Source: Strobilurus pachycystidiatus
Lineage: Eukaryota; Basidiomycota; Agaricomycetes; Agaricales; Physalacriaceae
Reading direction: 5' to 3'
DNA: 64,000 bases
Assembly (NCBI GenBank): GCA_019915135.1
Contig: JAHLMK010000004.1
Location: forward strand, 2,542,001 to 2,606,000
The first letter of the stretch is position 1. Each line of letters starts with the position of its first letter. The translations under genes and the position numbers were made by a program. This document shows, piece by piece, positions 1-8,968 of the stretch. A model generated the notes under the pieces. The model saw nothing but the letters and a program-made list of their open reading frames with translations, searched no databases and was not told the origin of the DNA.

Positions 1-3000
1 AATGGTGCCGTCAGATGCACGACTCGGACAGTCATAGGACCTGAAATGTGCGTCCGAGTACCGGTAGAAGCTAAGTTCCCGGACAAATCTGACTGCTTGT
101 TTGTAGAACGATCAGTACGACAAGACTCAAACGAACGCACATTCTGGGGGTCTCCAGACTCGTTGATAGCAAAGGAGAACGCGTTCCTTCACATATCGAA
201 CTTTGGAGATCAAGCTGTCGTCATAGCACAGGGACAAAAAGTCGCCATCGCTCATAACCCACGCAATTGGCTCGATAGATTCCCCAGCGATGTGAAACAG
301 CGAGAAAGACAAGAGCAACACGCAAACTTTGTTCGGCATCTTATAGCGGAAGGGCAAAGTGCGGCGATCAATCTAACTTCACGATCGAGCCTCATTCAAA
401 GTCAGACGGAAATCACATCGAAGGCTCAGCGTAATGCGACCGAACCTGACGATCCCAGTGCATCCGCACCCGTAGAAGGAGGACCTAAAACAGCTAGCAT
501 TCCTTCAGATCCCACGTCTTCGCAAGACTTCCTTGACTCAGTGAACATTTCGACAGACCTATCCGAAGAGCAACGTGCATCCTTGATTCAAGTTTTAGAA
601 CGAAACCAGAAGGCGTTCGGACTGGACGGACGACTAGGCAGCTACGAAGCTCTTGTGAGGATTCAACTGAAGCCAGACGCGAAGCCAGTGTCTTTACCAC
701 CATTCCCAGTCTCTCCAGCTAATCGCGAGGTAATTGACAAACAGATGGATTCATGGATACAGCTCGGTGTAATTGAGCCGTCTACTAGTCCGTGGGCGGC
801 GCCTACATTCATCGTATACAGGAATGGTAAGCCTCGGATGGTCGTAGATTATCGAAAACTGAATTCTATGGTTATAGCTGACGAGTTTCCTCTACCTAGA
901 CAGGACGACATCACACAAGCCTTGAGCGGAGCACAATGGCTCACAACATTAGACGCCCTCTCGGGGTTCACACAACTTACCATGCACGAGGATTCCAGAG
1001 ATCCTCTTTCGTTTAGATCTCATCGGGGTCTTTGGCGGTTCATTCGTATGCCATTCGGATACCGTAATGGACCTAGTGTATTCCAGAGAGTCATGCAGAC
1101 GGTGCTCGCACCCTTCCTTTGGATCTTCGCACTTGTCTACATCGACGACATAGTTATATTCTCCCTTACCTTCGAGGATCATCTGAAGCATGTAGATCAG
1201 ATTCTGAACGCTGTCACGAATTCAGGACTGACCCTATCACCCACCAAGTGCAACTTCGCGTATCAGTCGCTACTTTTGTTGGGACAAAAGGTCTCCAGAC
1301 TAGGGATGTCAACTCATCGGGAGAAAGTAGAAGCTATTCTGTTGTTAGAAACTCCGCGCAACGTAAAGGAACTCCATACCTTCTTAGGTATGATGGTTTA
1401 CTTCTCAGCCTATGTTCCGTTCTACGCCTGGATAGCGCAACCATTGTTCCAGCTCTTGAAGAAAGAGACGGAATGGAATTGGCTTCCGTTGCACGATGAA
1501 GCCTTCGAGTTATGTAAACAGGTCTTGTCAAATGCACCGGTTCGCGCTTATGCTATAAGAAACTTACCGTATCGTGTCTACACCGACGCGTGTGACTACG
1601 GCCTAGCCGGGATTCTTCAGCAGGTACAACCTATTTGCATACGGGACCTTCGCGGAACGCGGATGTACGACCGACTAAAGAAAGCATTCGACGCGAAAGA
1701 AGAAGTGCCAGAGTTAGTGGCAGTGATATCTAAGGAATGCAACGACGTACCTGGAAATCACATCTGGAGTACTGAATTCGAGGATACCGAAGTGCACGTT
1801 GAACGAGTGATATGTTACTGGTCTCGAGTGTTGAAATCCGCAGAACGAAACTACTCGCCTACAGAAAGAGAAGCGTTAGCTCTGAAGGAGGCTCTAATCA
1901 AGTTTCAACCCTTCATTGAGGGAGGAACTGTGTTAGCCATAACGGATCACGCTGCATTAACCTGGAGTCGTACCTTTCAGAATGTCAATCGACGGCTGTT
2001 AACATGGGGCACGATCTTCGCGGCGTTTCCCAACCTCCATATTGTTCATCGAGCCGGACGTGTACACTCCAACGTGGATCCTATCTCACGATTACGGCGG
2101 CGACTACCTCCCGAGCTAGGACCGAAGTCAGATACAGTAGTATCAGCAGACTTGACGCGAAAATCCGAGGATGCCTTACGAAATATGTACATTGAACTAG
2201 GAGAACATTTCGAAGAAAAACTTCTCACCGTGGCTACAAAGTTCGTCGCTGCGAATGAAGTCAACTCGGAACCTGCAGTCCAGCATTTGACTCGCGAAGA
2301 GGTGGGTCTGGCCGGTTCAGGACAGTTAGTCTGTTGCAGGGCTTTCAACATCCAAATAGGAATGTCCGAAAACGAGTTGGAACGATGGCGAGCGGCGTAT
2401 CACAACGACGGTCACTTCAAAGAAGTCATTGAAGCGATTCAAGACCCCAAGTACCATTCTAACCCCCGATTTCCTCAATACTTCTACGGCGAATCAGGAT
2501 TGGTGTTCTTCGAAGACGCGAACGGAAATAATCGTTTGTGCGTACCAGAAACTCTTAGACTCGAAGTCATGAAAGCGGTTCACGACTCGGCAATGGAGAG
2601 CGGACACGCCGGATACCATCGATGCTACAATCGACTGGCTGTTACGCATTACTGGGCCGGAATGTCGCGCGACCTAAAACGGTATGTTTCAACTTGCGAC
2701 ATCTGTCAGAAGACAAAACCGAGAAGACACGGACCTATTGGCTTGCTACAACCAATAGCCATCCCAGTACGACCGTTTGAAGTAGTCACGATGGATTTTA
2801 TCCCGGAGCTGCCGCTCTCGTCAGGAAAGTACGATAACATATTAGTACTCGTAGACAAACTTACTAAGTTTGGAATTTTCATTCCTTGTACGATAAAAAT
2901 CGACGCGCTGGAAACTGCGAACTTGTTCGTCAAAGAAGTCATCTGTAAGTATGGCATACCGAAGCTGGTTATCACTGATCGAGATACTAGATGGCGTAAC

Positions 3001-3960
3001 GCGTTCTGGAAAGAAGTTTGTGAGCTCATGGGAGCCACGAGAGCGTTGACAACCTCACATCACCCTCAGGCAGACGGACAGACCGAGGTCCTTAACCAAG
3101 GACTCGAGATCGCGTTACGAGCCTACGTAGGCCTAGAAAGAAACGATTGGGACTGTTGGCTTGATAAGCTAGCGTTCTCGTACAACACCACTCCGCACTC
3201 GAGTACGGGAAGCTCACCTGCTTTCCTTCTCTATGGATACCAGCCCGTCACGGAAAGCGCCATGTTAAGTGACCCGGACTATATTCCGCGTCCGTTTGGC
3301 GATCTGGTCACGGCGGGAGGAAAGCCAGATAGACTGCACGAATCGCACGAAGAAGAAAGTGCGGTGGACTTGGTGGAACAGTTTGAAGCTGCTCGGACTC
3401 GCGCCAAAGACGCCCTCAAACTCAGTCAAGCATTTCAAGAAAAATCATATAATAAAGGAAAGTTACTCACAGAGTATGAGGAAGGGGATTATGTTGTACT
3501 AAACCCACACTCCTTGGAGCTGTTGAAAAAGAAAGAAAAGGGCCGAGGGGAGAAATTACTGCTGAAATACGACGGACCGTATGAGATCGTGCGGAAACTA
3601 AGCCCTGTCACTTACCAACTGCGGATGCCCGCAAACAGTCGCATCCACCCGATTCTGAATATAGCACATCTAGAGGAGTATCAGAGGTCACCACCCGAGT
3701 TCGGTGACCGACCTACCAAACAGTTCAGTAAGACCGATCTCGAAAGCCTAGTAGAGGAGACGGAGATCGACAAGATTGTTCAGGAACGAATGATTCGCGG
3801 AAAAGGAAAACACAAGAGAGTGAAAATGTTCAAAGTTCGCTGGAAGGATCAAGATCCTAGCCAGGATCAGTGGAAAACCGCGAAAGCGCTCAAGAACGCG
3901 CCAGCAGTCATGGAAGCTTGGATCAAGTCGCGAACCGAGAGCGGCGCCAGTACGGATTAG
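1..3960 (+). CDS. gypsy Pol (RT, RNase H, integrase, chromodomain), 5' partial
   Basis: This is the reverse transcriptase/integrase polyprotein of element 1. The frame is open from base 1, so ATG at 46 is not a true start. Counting from that Met: the RT carries YIDD near residue 365; RNase H has D (YTDACDYG, about 511), E (SPTEREAL) and D (TDHAAL). Between its first two acidic motifs sits an insertion of about 70 residues, which I recall from other basidiomycete gypsy elements. The integrase zinc finger (H..H..CDIC, about 850-890) precedes the D,D,E core (MDFIPEL about 916, TDRDTRW about 975, QTEVLNQ about 1012). A C-terminal chromodomain-like stretch (FKVRWKDQDPSQDQW, about 1265-1280) marks the chromovirus clade. 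No frameshift or stop is seen, so the copy may be active. Confidence 0.93.
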   Translation, partial: NGAVRCTTRTVIGPEMCVRVPVEAKFPDKSDCLFVERSVRQDSNERTFWGSPDSLIAKENAFLHISNFGDQAVVIAQGQKVAIAHNPRNWLDRFPSDVKQRERQEQHANFVRHLIAEGQSAAINLTSRSSLIQSQTEITSKAQRNATEPDDPSASAPVEGGPKTASIPSDPTSSQDFLDSVNISTDLSEEQRASLIQVLERNQKAFGLDGRLGSYEALVRIQLKPDAKPVSLPPFPVSPANREVIDKQMDSWIQLGVIEPSTSPWAAPTFIVYRNGKPRMVVDYRKLNSMVIADEFPLPRQDDITQALSGAQWLTTLDALSGFTQLTMHEDSRDPLSFRSHRGLWRFIRMPFGYRNGPSVFQRVMQTVLAPFLWIFALVYIDDIVIFSLTFEDHLKHVDQILNAVTNSGLTLSPTKCNFAYQSLLLLGQKVSRLGMSTHREKVEAILLLETPRNVKELHTFLGMMVYFSAYVPFYAWIAQPLFQLLKKETEWNWLPLHDEAFELCKQVLSNAPVRAYAIRNLPYRVYTDACDYGLAGILQQVQPICIRDLRGTRMYDRLKKAFDAKEEVPELVAVISKECNDVPGNHIWSTEFEDTEVHVERVICYWSRVLKSAERNYSPTEREALALKEALIKFQPFIEGGTVLAITDHAALTWSRTFQNVNRRLLTWGTIFAAFPNLHIVHRAGRVHSNVDPISRLRRRLPPELGPKSDTVVSADLTRKSEDALRNMYIELGEHFEEKLLTVATKFVAANEVNSEPAVQHLTREEVGLAGSGQLVCCRAFNIQIGMSENELERWRAAYHNDGHFKEVIEAIQDPKYHSNPRFPQYFYGESGLVFFEDANGNNRLCVPETLRLEVMKAVHDSAMESGHAGYHRCYNRLAVTHYWAGMSRDLKRYVSTCDICQKTKPRRHGPIGLLQPIAIPVRPFEVVTMDFIPELPLSSGKYDNILVLVDKLTKFGIFIPCTIKIDALETANLFVKEVICKYGIPKLVITDRDTRWRNAFWKEVCELMGATRALTTSHHPQADGQTEVLNQGLEIALRAYVGLERNDWDCWLDKLAFSYNTTPHSSTGSSPAFLLYGYQPVTESAMLSDPDYIPRPFGDLVTAGGKPDRLHESHEEESAVDLVEQFEAARTRAKDALKLSQAFQEKSYNKGKLLTEYEEGDYVVLNPHSLELLKKKEKGRGEKLLLKYDGPYEIVRKLSPVTYQLRMPANSRIHPILNIAHLEEYQRSPPEFGDRPTKQFSKTDLESLVEETEIDKIVQERMIRGKGKHKRVKMFKVRWKDQDPSQDQWKTAKALKNAPAVMEAWIKSRTESGASTD

Positions 3961-4321
3961 TCATGCCGCCGGTGCCGTACACCTGAGGCATATTCTATTA
4001 TGTCCTCTCAGCTTTCATGATTCCTGTCTTGCATCTAGTCATTATCTGTCGCGTTCCGAAGCCTATATGGAGCTTAAGGGACGACAATTGATGTCGCTCT
4101 CTTTTCGCTTTTACCGCGTCGCATCACTGAGATGCTCGATCACTCATGGGACGCGTACATTCTTCCCTCTATAAATCACATTAACTACGACCGAACACGC
4201 ACTCAGGAAGGCCGCATGAAACAATCTGACGGACTCTAGAAAGGGGTATGGTTCTAGATACTGCAACGAGTATGCTCGAGCAAAAAGGTATAAAAGGCTT
4301 CATTCGATAACGACAAAAAGC
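3961..4321. other. spacer between pol and the extra ORF of element 1
   Basis: These 361 bases after the pol stop contain no long ORF and no LTR-like termini. A TATA-like motif near the right end suggests an internal promoter for the next ORF. Confidence 0.5.
4289..4295 (+). promoter_or_regulatory. TATA-like box before the extra ORF
   Basis: TATAAAA lies 27 bases before the ATG at 4322. If used, transcription would start very close to the ATG, giving a leader of only a few bases. Proposed from sequence only. Confidence 0.35.
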
Positions 4322-5809
4322 ATGTCTCAATTCACTCCCCACTCCAGCTTTCCTTCGCTCCATATGCCCATCCCTCGCATCTCTACTCCCATTTATCCAC
4401 TTTTCCCCGAGGATCCTCTATACAGAGATCTTCTTCTACTTCCAGACCCAGACGTAGGCAAGGTCCTCGCGTTAGTCGTCGAACCGGCGCTGGAAGCTGT
4501 GACTCTCACTCAATTTCGCTACATGGACGACGGCGAATGGGATATCGTCTATGAAAGAAAGATCATAACCACGAGGGCCTACCTGTTCCTTCGTCAGTAT
4601 TTCTCGCTAAACTCCCGAATCCGATACTTATCACGACAACGCAGGCGGTGTCGTTCGCAAAATCACTCCGAGCGTCTTCAAGTTTTCATCCGCCGGCGCG
4701 CTGATGTCCGAGCAACAACTCGAAGACCATCTAAACGAGTGCGGGCTGACCGTTGCGAAGGGAGATATGGTAAGCTTTCGATGGCACGGTAGGTCTTCAT
4801 AAGCTCATTAGCGACATTACAGTTGCAAACTTGGAGTTCCGTTCATAGTGCCATCGCCTTTGAACGCGACATCATCGACTGCTTGGCGCGCTTTATGAAC
4901 GCCCTGTCTCTTCTCCTTACCTTCACGAGGGATAGCAACGAGATGTACCACTGGCAACCGATTGGAAGCCACGAGTGGTCGGGATTCGACTTCCTCGAGG
5001 AGTATAGCCCCACTTCTATTCTCGTTGAAGCCGACCGCCGTGGACTATCGGTGTACGCTTTGCGCACACTTTATTCTGGTCGTTATCGTCGCACGCCGTT
5101 TCTCAATGCGCCGGAATGGTCTTCGAGCTCGTCCGACGAATCTTCCGACGACGAGTCACCCTCACCATCCCCGGGCACGTCATCCAATACATCCTCCGCT
5201 ACCGATTCTCCAACTCATGACGAATCTTTGCCCGACATCGAGAAGGGCTTCAATCAGATCGTTGTAGCGGAATCGGACCGCGACTTGACCACTTGGCTAA
5301 ACGCGTCAACCGAATGCCTCGCTGCCACGTCTCGCGTCAATCTGGATCTACGCGACGGGATGTATTTGCATCCTTCTTTCCTTCACGACAGTCCCGAATC
5401 CGTTTCATCCCTTTCCATGGTCAAGGAGGAGTCCCCGTCTCTTTCGCCTATGACGTTCAGTTCGCCCAATTTCGAGCACTTCGCCGACGCAGAAGCATCG
5501 GACTACTCTTCAATGTTCGGAGAAGACGAGAGCGTCAGCTCGGTTCTTTTCAATGAGGACTACGGCTACGAGTACGCTCACTTCTACGAGTCCGATCTTG
5601 ACTCTTCAATTTCTACTCACTCGTCGATGCCTTCGCTCATGACGATCTCCGAATCCGGAGCCAGCTGGAGCGCGGACAGTCTTCTCATCAACGCGTCAGA
5701 CGATGAAGTCGTTCTTTCCATGAACGAGCCGAACGCCGTCTTCGGTAGATGGGATCGCGACGTCGAGGCTGTGCCTCGCTTCCGCCCTCGCTACGTACGC
5801 GTCGACTAA
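4322..5809 (+). CDS. spliced extra ORF (about 460 aa) between pol and 3' LTR of gypsy element 1
   Basis: Three exons are proposed: 4322-4592, 4645-4769 and 4823-5809. The introns are 52 and 53 bp with GTCAGT..GCAG and GTAAGC..ACAG ends. Splicing joins three separate frames into one 460-codon ORF. Without it, the first frame becomes Arg-rich and stops at 4792. The first 130 residues are mixed and include a stretch around SEQQLEDHLNE. From about residue 225 the protein is Ser- and acid-rich (runs such as SSSSSDESSDDES), probably disordered, ending RPRYVRVD. I recognise no domain. It lies inside the retroelement, upstream of the polypurine tract. It could be an accessory retroviral ORF, a captured host gene, or a host gene if the LTR call is wrong. 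Confidence 0.55.
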
Positions 5810-5845
5810 AGGTTTCAAAATGGTAATTCTACGCACGGGGGGCTG

Positions 5846-6285
5846 TGTTATGGATCTCTAGCCTTCATCTTCGTTATCTTATCTGCGCAGAATTACCCTA
5901 TTTAAAAATCCATTAGCTTCCTCGTTTAACCCTCACCTATTTAGTTCGCGTTTCACTCGGACAGCCCCAAGGCTATGCCGGACAGCTTTTCGCAGTAGTT
6001 GCGCAGTAGTACACTGCCTTGAAGTACAGTATTTAATCAGTAGCAAATCCTTCTGTGAAGGACACCTTTTACTGCCCACAACTAAACACATACCGATATA
6101 TCTGTTTTACTTACTCTGTTTCAATCTCATTTCATTCTCAACTCATATTCATTTCGTGTGACTTCGAACTAACTAGTCATACGTTCTCGGCACACTACAC
6201 TACCGACCTTCGCTTCGAACCGCGATCGAACCCTCGACCTTCGGATACTCCACTGACATTCGCAGATTATCCGACATTCACAACA
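5846..6285 (+). repeat. 3' LTR of gypsy element 1
   Basis: The LTR is bounded by TGTTATGGAT at the start and a 3' end whose reverse complement begins TGTTGTGAAT, matching at 8 of 10 positions. It follows a CACGGGGGG tract that serves as polypurine tract. The start could be 5844 (TGTGTTATGG). It contains AT-rich TATA-like stretches (5900 and 6030 region) and ends exactly where the opposite-strand integrase reading is broken. No second LTR is in the window to confirm the boundaries. Confidence 0.65.
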
Positions 6286-8968
6286 ACTTGACGTAGTGGC
6301 GGACAAACTCACGAATCTTGGGCCAAGTGTAACCCCGCCGGATTAACTCGAGGGTGCGATTCTGACCAAAGTGGCCAGCAAGGATATGATCGTGATGAAG
6401 ACGGAGGACTCGCAAGCGGAGGTCCGAGGAGTTGGGAACATAAATGCGGCCGTCCAACCTAAGTAGACCTGCATCATCGGAGGTCCATCGAGAATTAGAG
6501 GGATCACCTGCAAGGGCTAGTCCCGCTTGGACCTCCGGATCCTCGTCGTAGGAGTTCTTGATATCGGAGTGCAGAGACTCCAGATCCATGATGACGGAGG
6601 CCCGAAGGGCAGGATATTCTAAATAGGTGGCGCGCAGTGAGGAGGATAACTGCTCCTGGGTGAAGACTGGCCTGAAGTTGTGCGGATTCACCGCTGCATA
6701 TGAACTGTCATCTCGCGCGTAAACGTCCCAACGCCTAGTGAGGGCGTCCGGCTTCCCGCCTTTTGAACCAGGCCGGAAACGGATGACCATGTTGAACGCG
6801 GAGAGGTACTCGGACCACCGAACCTGGCGACGAGTGAGGAGCTTGGTTGTTGAGAAATACTCCAGGTTCTTGTGGTCTGTTACCACGTCAACAGGGAAAG
6901 CCGGACCCTCGAGATAGTGACGCCACTCTTGAAAAGAGTCGAAGATGGAAAGGAGTTCCTTATCGTGAACGTCGTAGTTGAGCTCCGGAGGGGTGAGACT
7001 GCGAGAATGAAATGCAATGGGATGAAGGTCATCATCGTCACCAATGATGGATAGGACAGCCGCAATGGCGTAGTCAGAGGCGTCGGTTTCAACAACAAGT
7101 TGGCGTCCAGGTTGCCAATGAGCGAGAACGGGCGCCCGAGTGAAAGCCTCCTTGAGAGCAATGAAGGCAGAGCGTTCCGGATCTCCGAAACTCCATTTGA
7201 GGTCCTTTTTCGTAAGGCGAGTGAGCGGCCTAGCGATTTCGGAGTAACCCTCTATGAAACGTCGGTAGAAGTTGGCAAAACCAAGAAAAGACTGGACGTC
7301 CTTAACTTTGCGGGGCTCCGGCCAGTCGACGATAGCTTTGACTTTATCGTCGGACATCCGGAGGCCCTCCGGGGACATGATGAAACCAAGGTACTCGACA
7401 GTGTCCTGGTGAAACTCGCACTTGGAGAGTTTAAGGAAAAGCCCATGAGCGCGGAGCCGCTTGAGCACCTCTCGAACGTTCTTGACGTGGTCCTCCATAT
7501 TGTCGGAGTAAACCAAGATATCGTCAAGGTAGACGACGACTGATACATCGAGCATATCAGAGAAGATGTCGTTAACAAAACGTTGAAACGTAGCTGGTGC
7601 ATTGGTCAGCCCCTCGGGCATAACTCTCCACTCGAAAGATCCATAACGGGTACGGAAAGAGGTCTTCCATTCATCGCCTTCGGCTATCCGAATAAGATGA
7701 TAGGCGTGTCGGATGTCCATCTTTGTATAGATCTTAGCAGAACGAGCTGTGTCAAGGAGGTCCGTGATGAGGGGGAGTGGATAGCGATCCTTCTTCGTGA
7801 TCTTGTTAAGGCCTCGGAAGTCCACGCAGAGTCGGAGGTCCCCAGATTTCTTACGAACAAAAAGAACCGGGGCTCCGATGGAGGATTGCGACGAAGTGAT
7901 GAAACCGGTTGCCAGGTTTTCATCTATAAACTCTCGAAGGGCTTTGAGTTCCACTTCAGAGAGAGAATAAATGGGACCTAGCTTGGGGAGCGGAGCCCCG
8001 TCCTCAAGATTGATCTTGTGGTCGTAAGGACGGTGTTCCGGAAGCACTTCCGAAAGAGAGTCGCTGAAGACGTCTGCGTAGTCTCGGTACTCCGGTGGGA
8101 TATCCGAGACATCTGCTGGTTGAACCTTGGCGTCCCGTAAAGAGGCACCAGGATCAGGCCGCATCGAGAACTGGTGAGAGCCAGGCTCTTTGCAAGCGCG
8201 GATGTACGCAGCAGCGGATATGACAGAGACCTTGGGTGAAGAAGAGATGATGAAATGATCGCCTGGAGGGTACTCGTGGATTGGTTCAAAGGGAAAAGAT
8301 GGTTTTTTTCTAGATTTTCGAAGAGGAGGAGCAAGAGGGGGAGTTTTCGGACGACCGCTGGGTATTGGCGGATCTCCGAAGGAAAAGTCAGCGGCGGAGA
8401 GCGGATCTTCCGCTGACGCTGATGAGTCTATGGAAAGTGCATCATCAACTGGATAAAAGCTTTGCAAAGCAGATGGTTCACCCGTAGCGGTGTGCCGGAA
8501 GGCAACACTGTTCTCCGACCAATTAACCAACGGGTTATAACGGTGGAGCCAGTTATATCCGAGCACAACGTCGCAGGTAGAATCAAGGGGAGTGACATAG
8601 AAGGTCACAGACAGAGGATCTCCGGAGGGAAAGGTAACCGTAAGAGTAACCGTTTGAGTGATAGTAGAGCCAAATGAACCGTTCAAGAGTCGGAGCTCCA
8701 CAGGTGCAGTATCCGAGGTGGGAATGTGATGTTTGAGAATAAAACGAGTGTCGATAAAGCAGTCGGATGACCCGGAGTCGACCAACGCAGAAAGGCGAAC
8801 CTTTGCAAGGTTGGTGCGGGGGTCCGGAATCGTAAGAGGGAGAACGAGAGATGAAGGGGTTGTGGAAAGAGCGGCGGCGTTGAGAGTAACAACCTTGTGT
8901 GTGCAGCTGTTGGAGTCAACGTAGCTCCGATCGTGCACTAAGGTATCGGAGCTACTCTCTATTTTTTC
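6278..8968 (-). CDS. gypsy Pol (protease, RT, RNase H, start of integrase), truncated by element 1
   Basis: This is the Pol of element 2, read as a -1 frame extension of Gag. Numbering from 8938: protease LVDSGSSD near residue 50; RT with YLDD near 469; RNase H starting VETDASDY near 612; then the integrase zinc-finger histidines (HHDHILAGHFGQ, about 848). Coding stops abruptly after FVRHYVK, before the finger's cysteine pair; the last codons (LL and stop) come from the LTR of element 1. There is no ATG near the pol start, and the frame stays open back through the end of gag, so expression by frameshift is expected. The rest of the integrase should lie left of the window beyond element 1. Confidence 0.9.
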   Translation of the reverse strand, partial: EKIESSSDTLVHDRSYVDSNSCTHKVVTLNAAALSTTPSSLVLPLTIPDPRTNLAKVRLSALVDSGSSDCFIDTRFILKHHIPTSDTAPVELRLLNGSFGSTITQTVTLTVTFPSGDPLSVTFYVTPLDSTCDVVLGYNWLHRYNPLVNWSENSVAFRHTATGEPSALQSFYPVDDALSIDSSASAEDPLSAADFSFGDPPIPSGRPKTPPLAPPLRKSRKKPSFPFEPIHEYPPGDHFIISSSPKVSVISAAAYIRACKEPGSHQFSMRPDPGASLRDAKVQPADVSDIPPEYRDYADVFSDSLSEVLPEHRPYDHKINLEDGAPLPKLGPIYSLSEVELKALREFIDENLATGFITSSQSSIGAPVLFVRKKSGDLRLCVDFRGLNKITKKDRYPLPLITDLLDTARSAKIYTKMDIRHAYHLIRIAEGDEWKTSFRTRYGSFEWRVMPEGLTNAPATFQRFVNDIFSDMLDVSVVVYLDDILVYSDNMEDHVKNVREVLKRLRAHGLFLKLSKCEFHQDTVEYLGFIMSPEGLRMSDDKVKAIVDWPEPRKVKDVQSFLGFANFYRRFIEGYSEIARPLTRLTKKDLKWSFGDPERSAFIALKEAFTRAPVLAHWQPGRQLVVETDASDYAIAAVLSIIGDDDDLHPIAFHSRSLTPPELNYDVHDKELLSIFDSFQEWRHYLEGPAFPVDVVTDHKNLEYFSTTKLLTRRQVRWSEYLSAFNMVIRFRPGSKGGKPDALTRRWDVYARDDSSYAAVNPHNFRPVFTQEQLSSSLRATYLEYPALRASVIMDLESLHSDIKNSYDEDPEVQAGLALAGDPSNSRWTSDDAGLLRLDGRIYVPNSSDLRLRVLRLHHDHILAGHFGQNRTLELIRRGYTWPKIREFVRHYVKLL

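Larger units (their letters stand above)
1..6285 (+). mobile_element. Ty3/gypsy chromovirus (element 1), 5' end outside window
   Basis: The element runs from the left window edge to a 3' LTR ending at 6285. It contains the 3' part of pol, an extra spliced ORF, a G-rich polypurine tract at about 5835-5842 and the LTR. The 5' LTR, gag and protease lie outside the window. The right boundary is placed where the coding sequence of an opposite-strand gypsy element is abruptly cut at 6286. A candidate 5-bp target duplication (ACTTG, 6286-6290) follows the LTR; its partner should lie left of the window. The intact 1300-codon pol frame implies a recent insertion. Confidence 0.85.
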
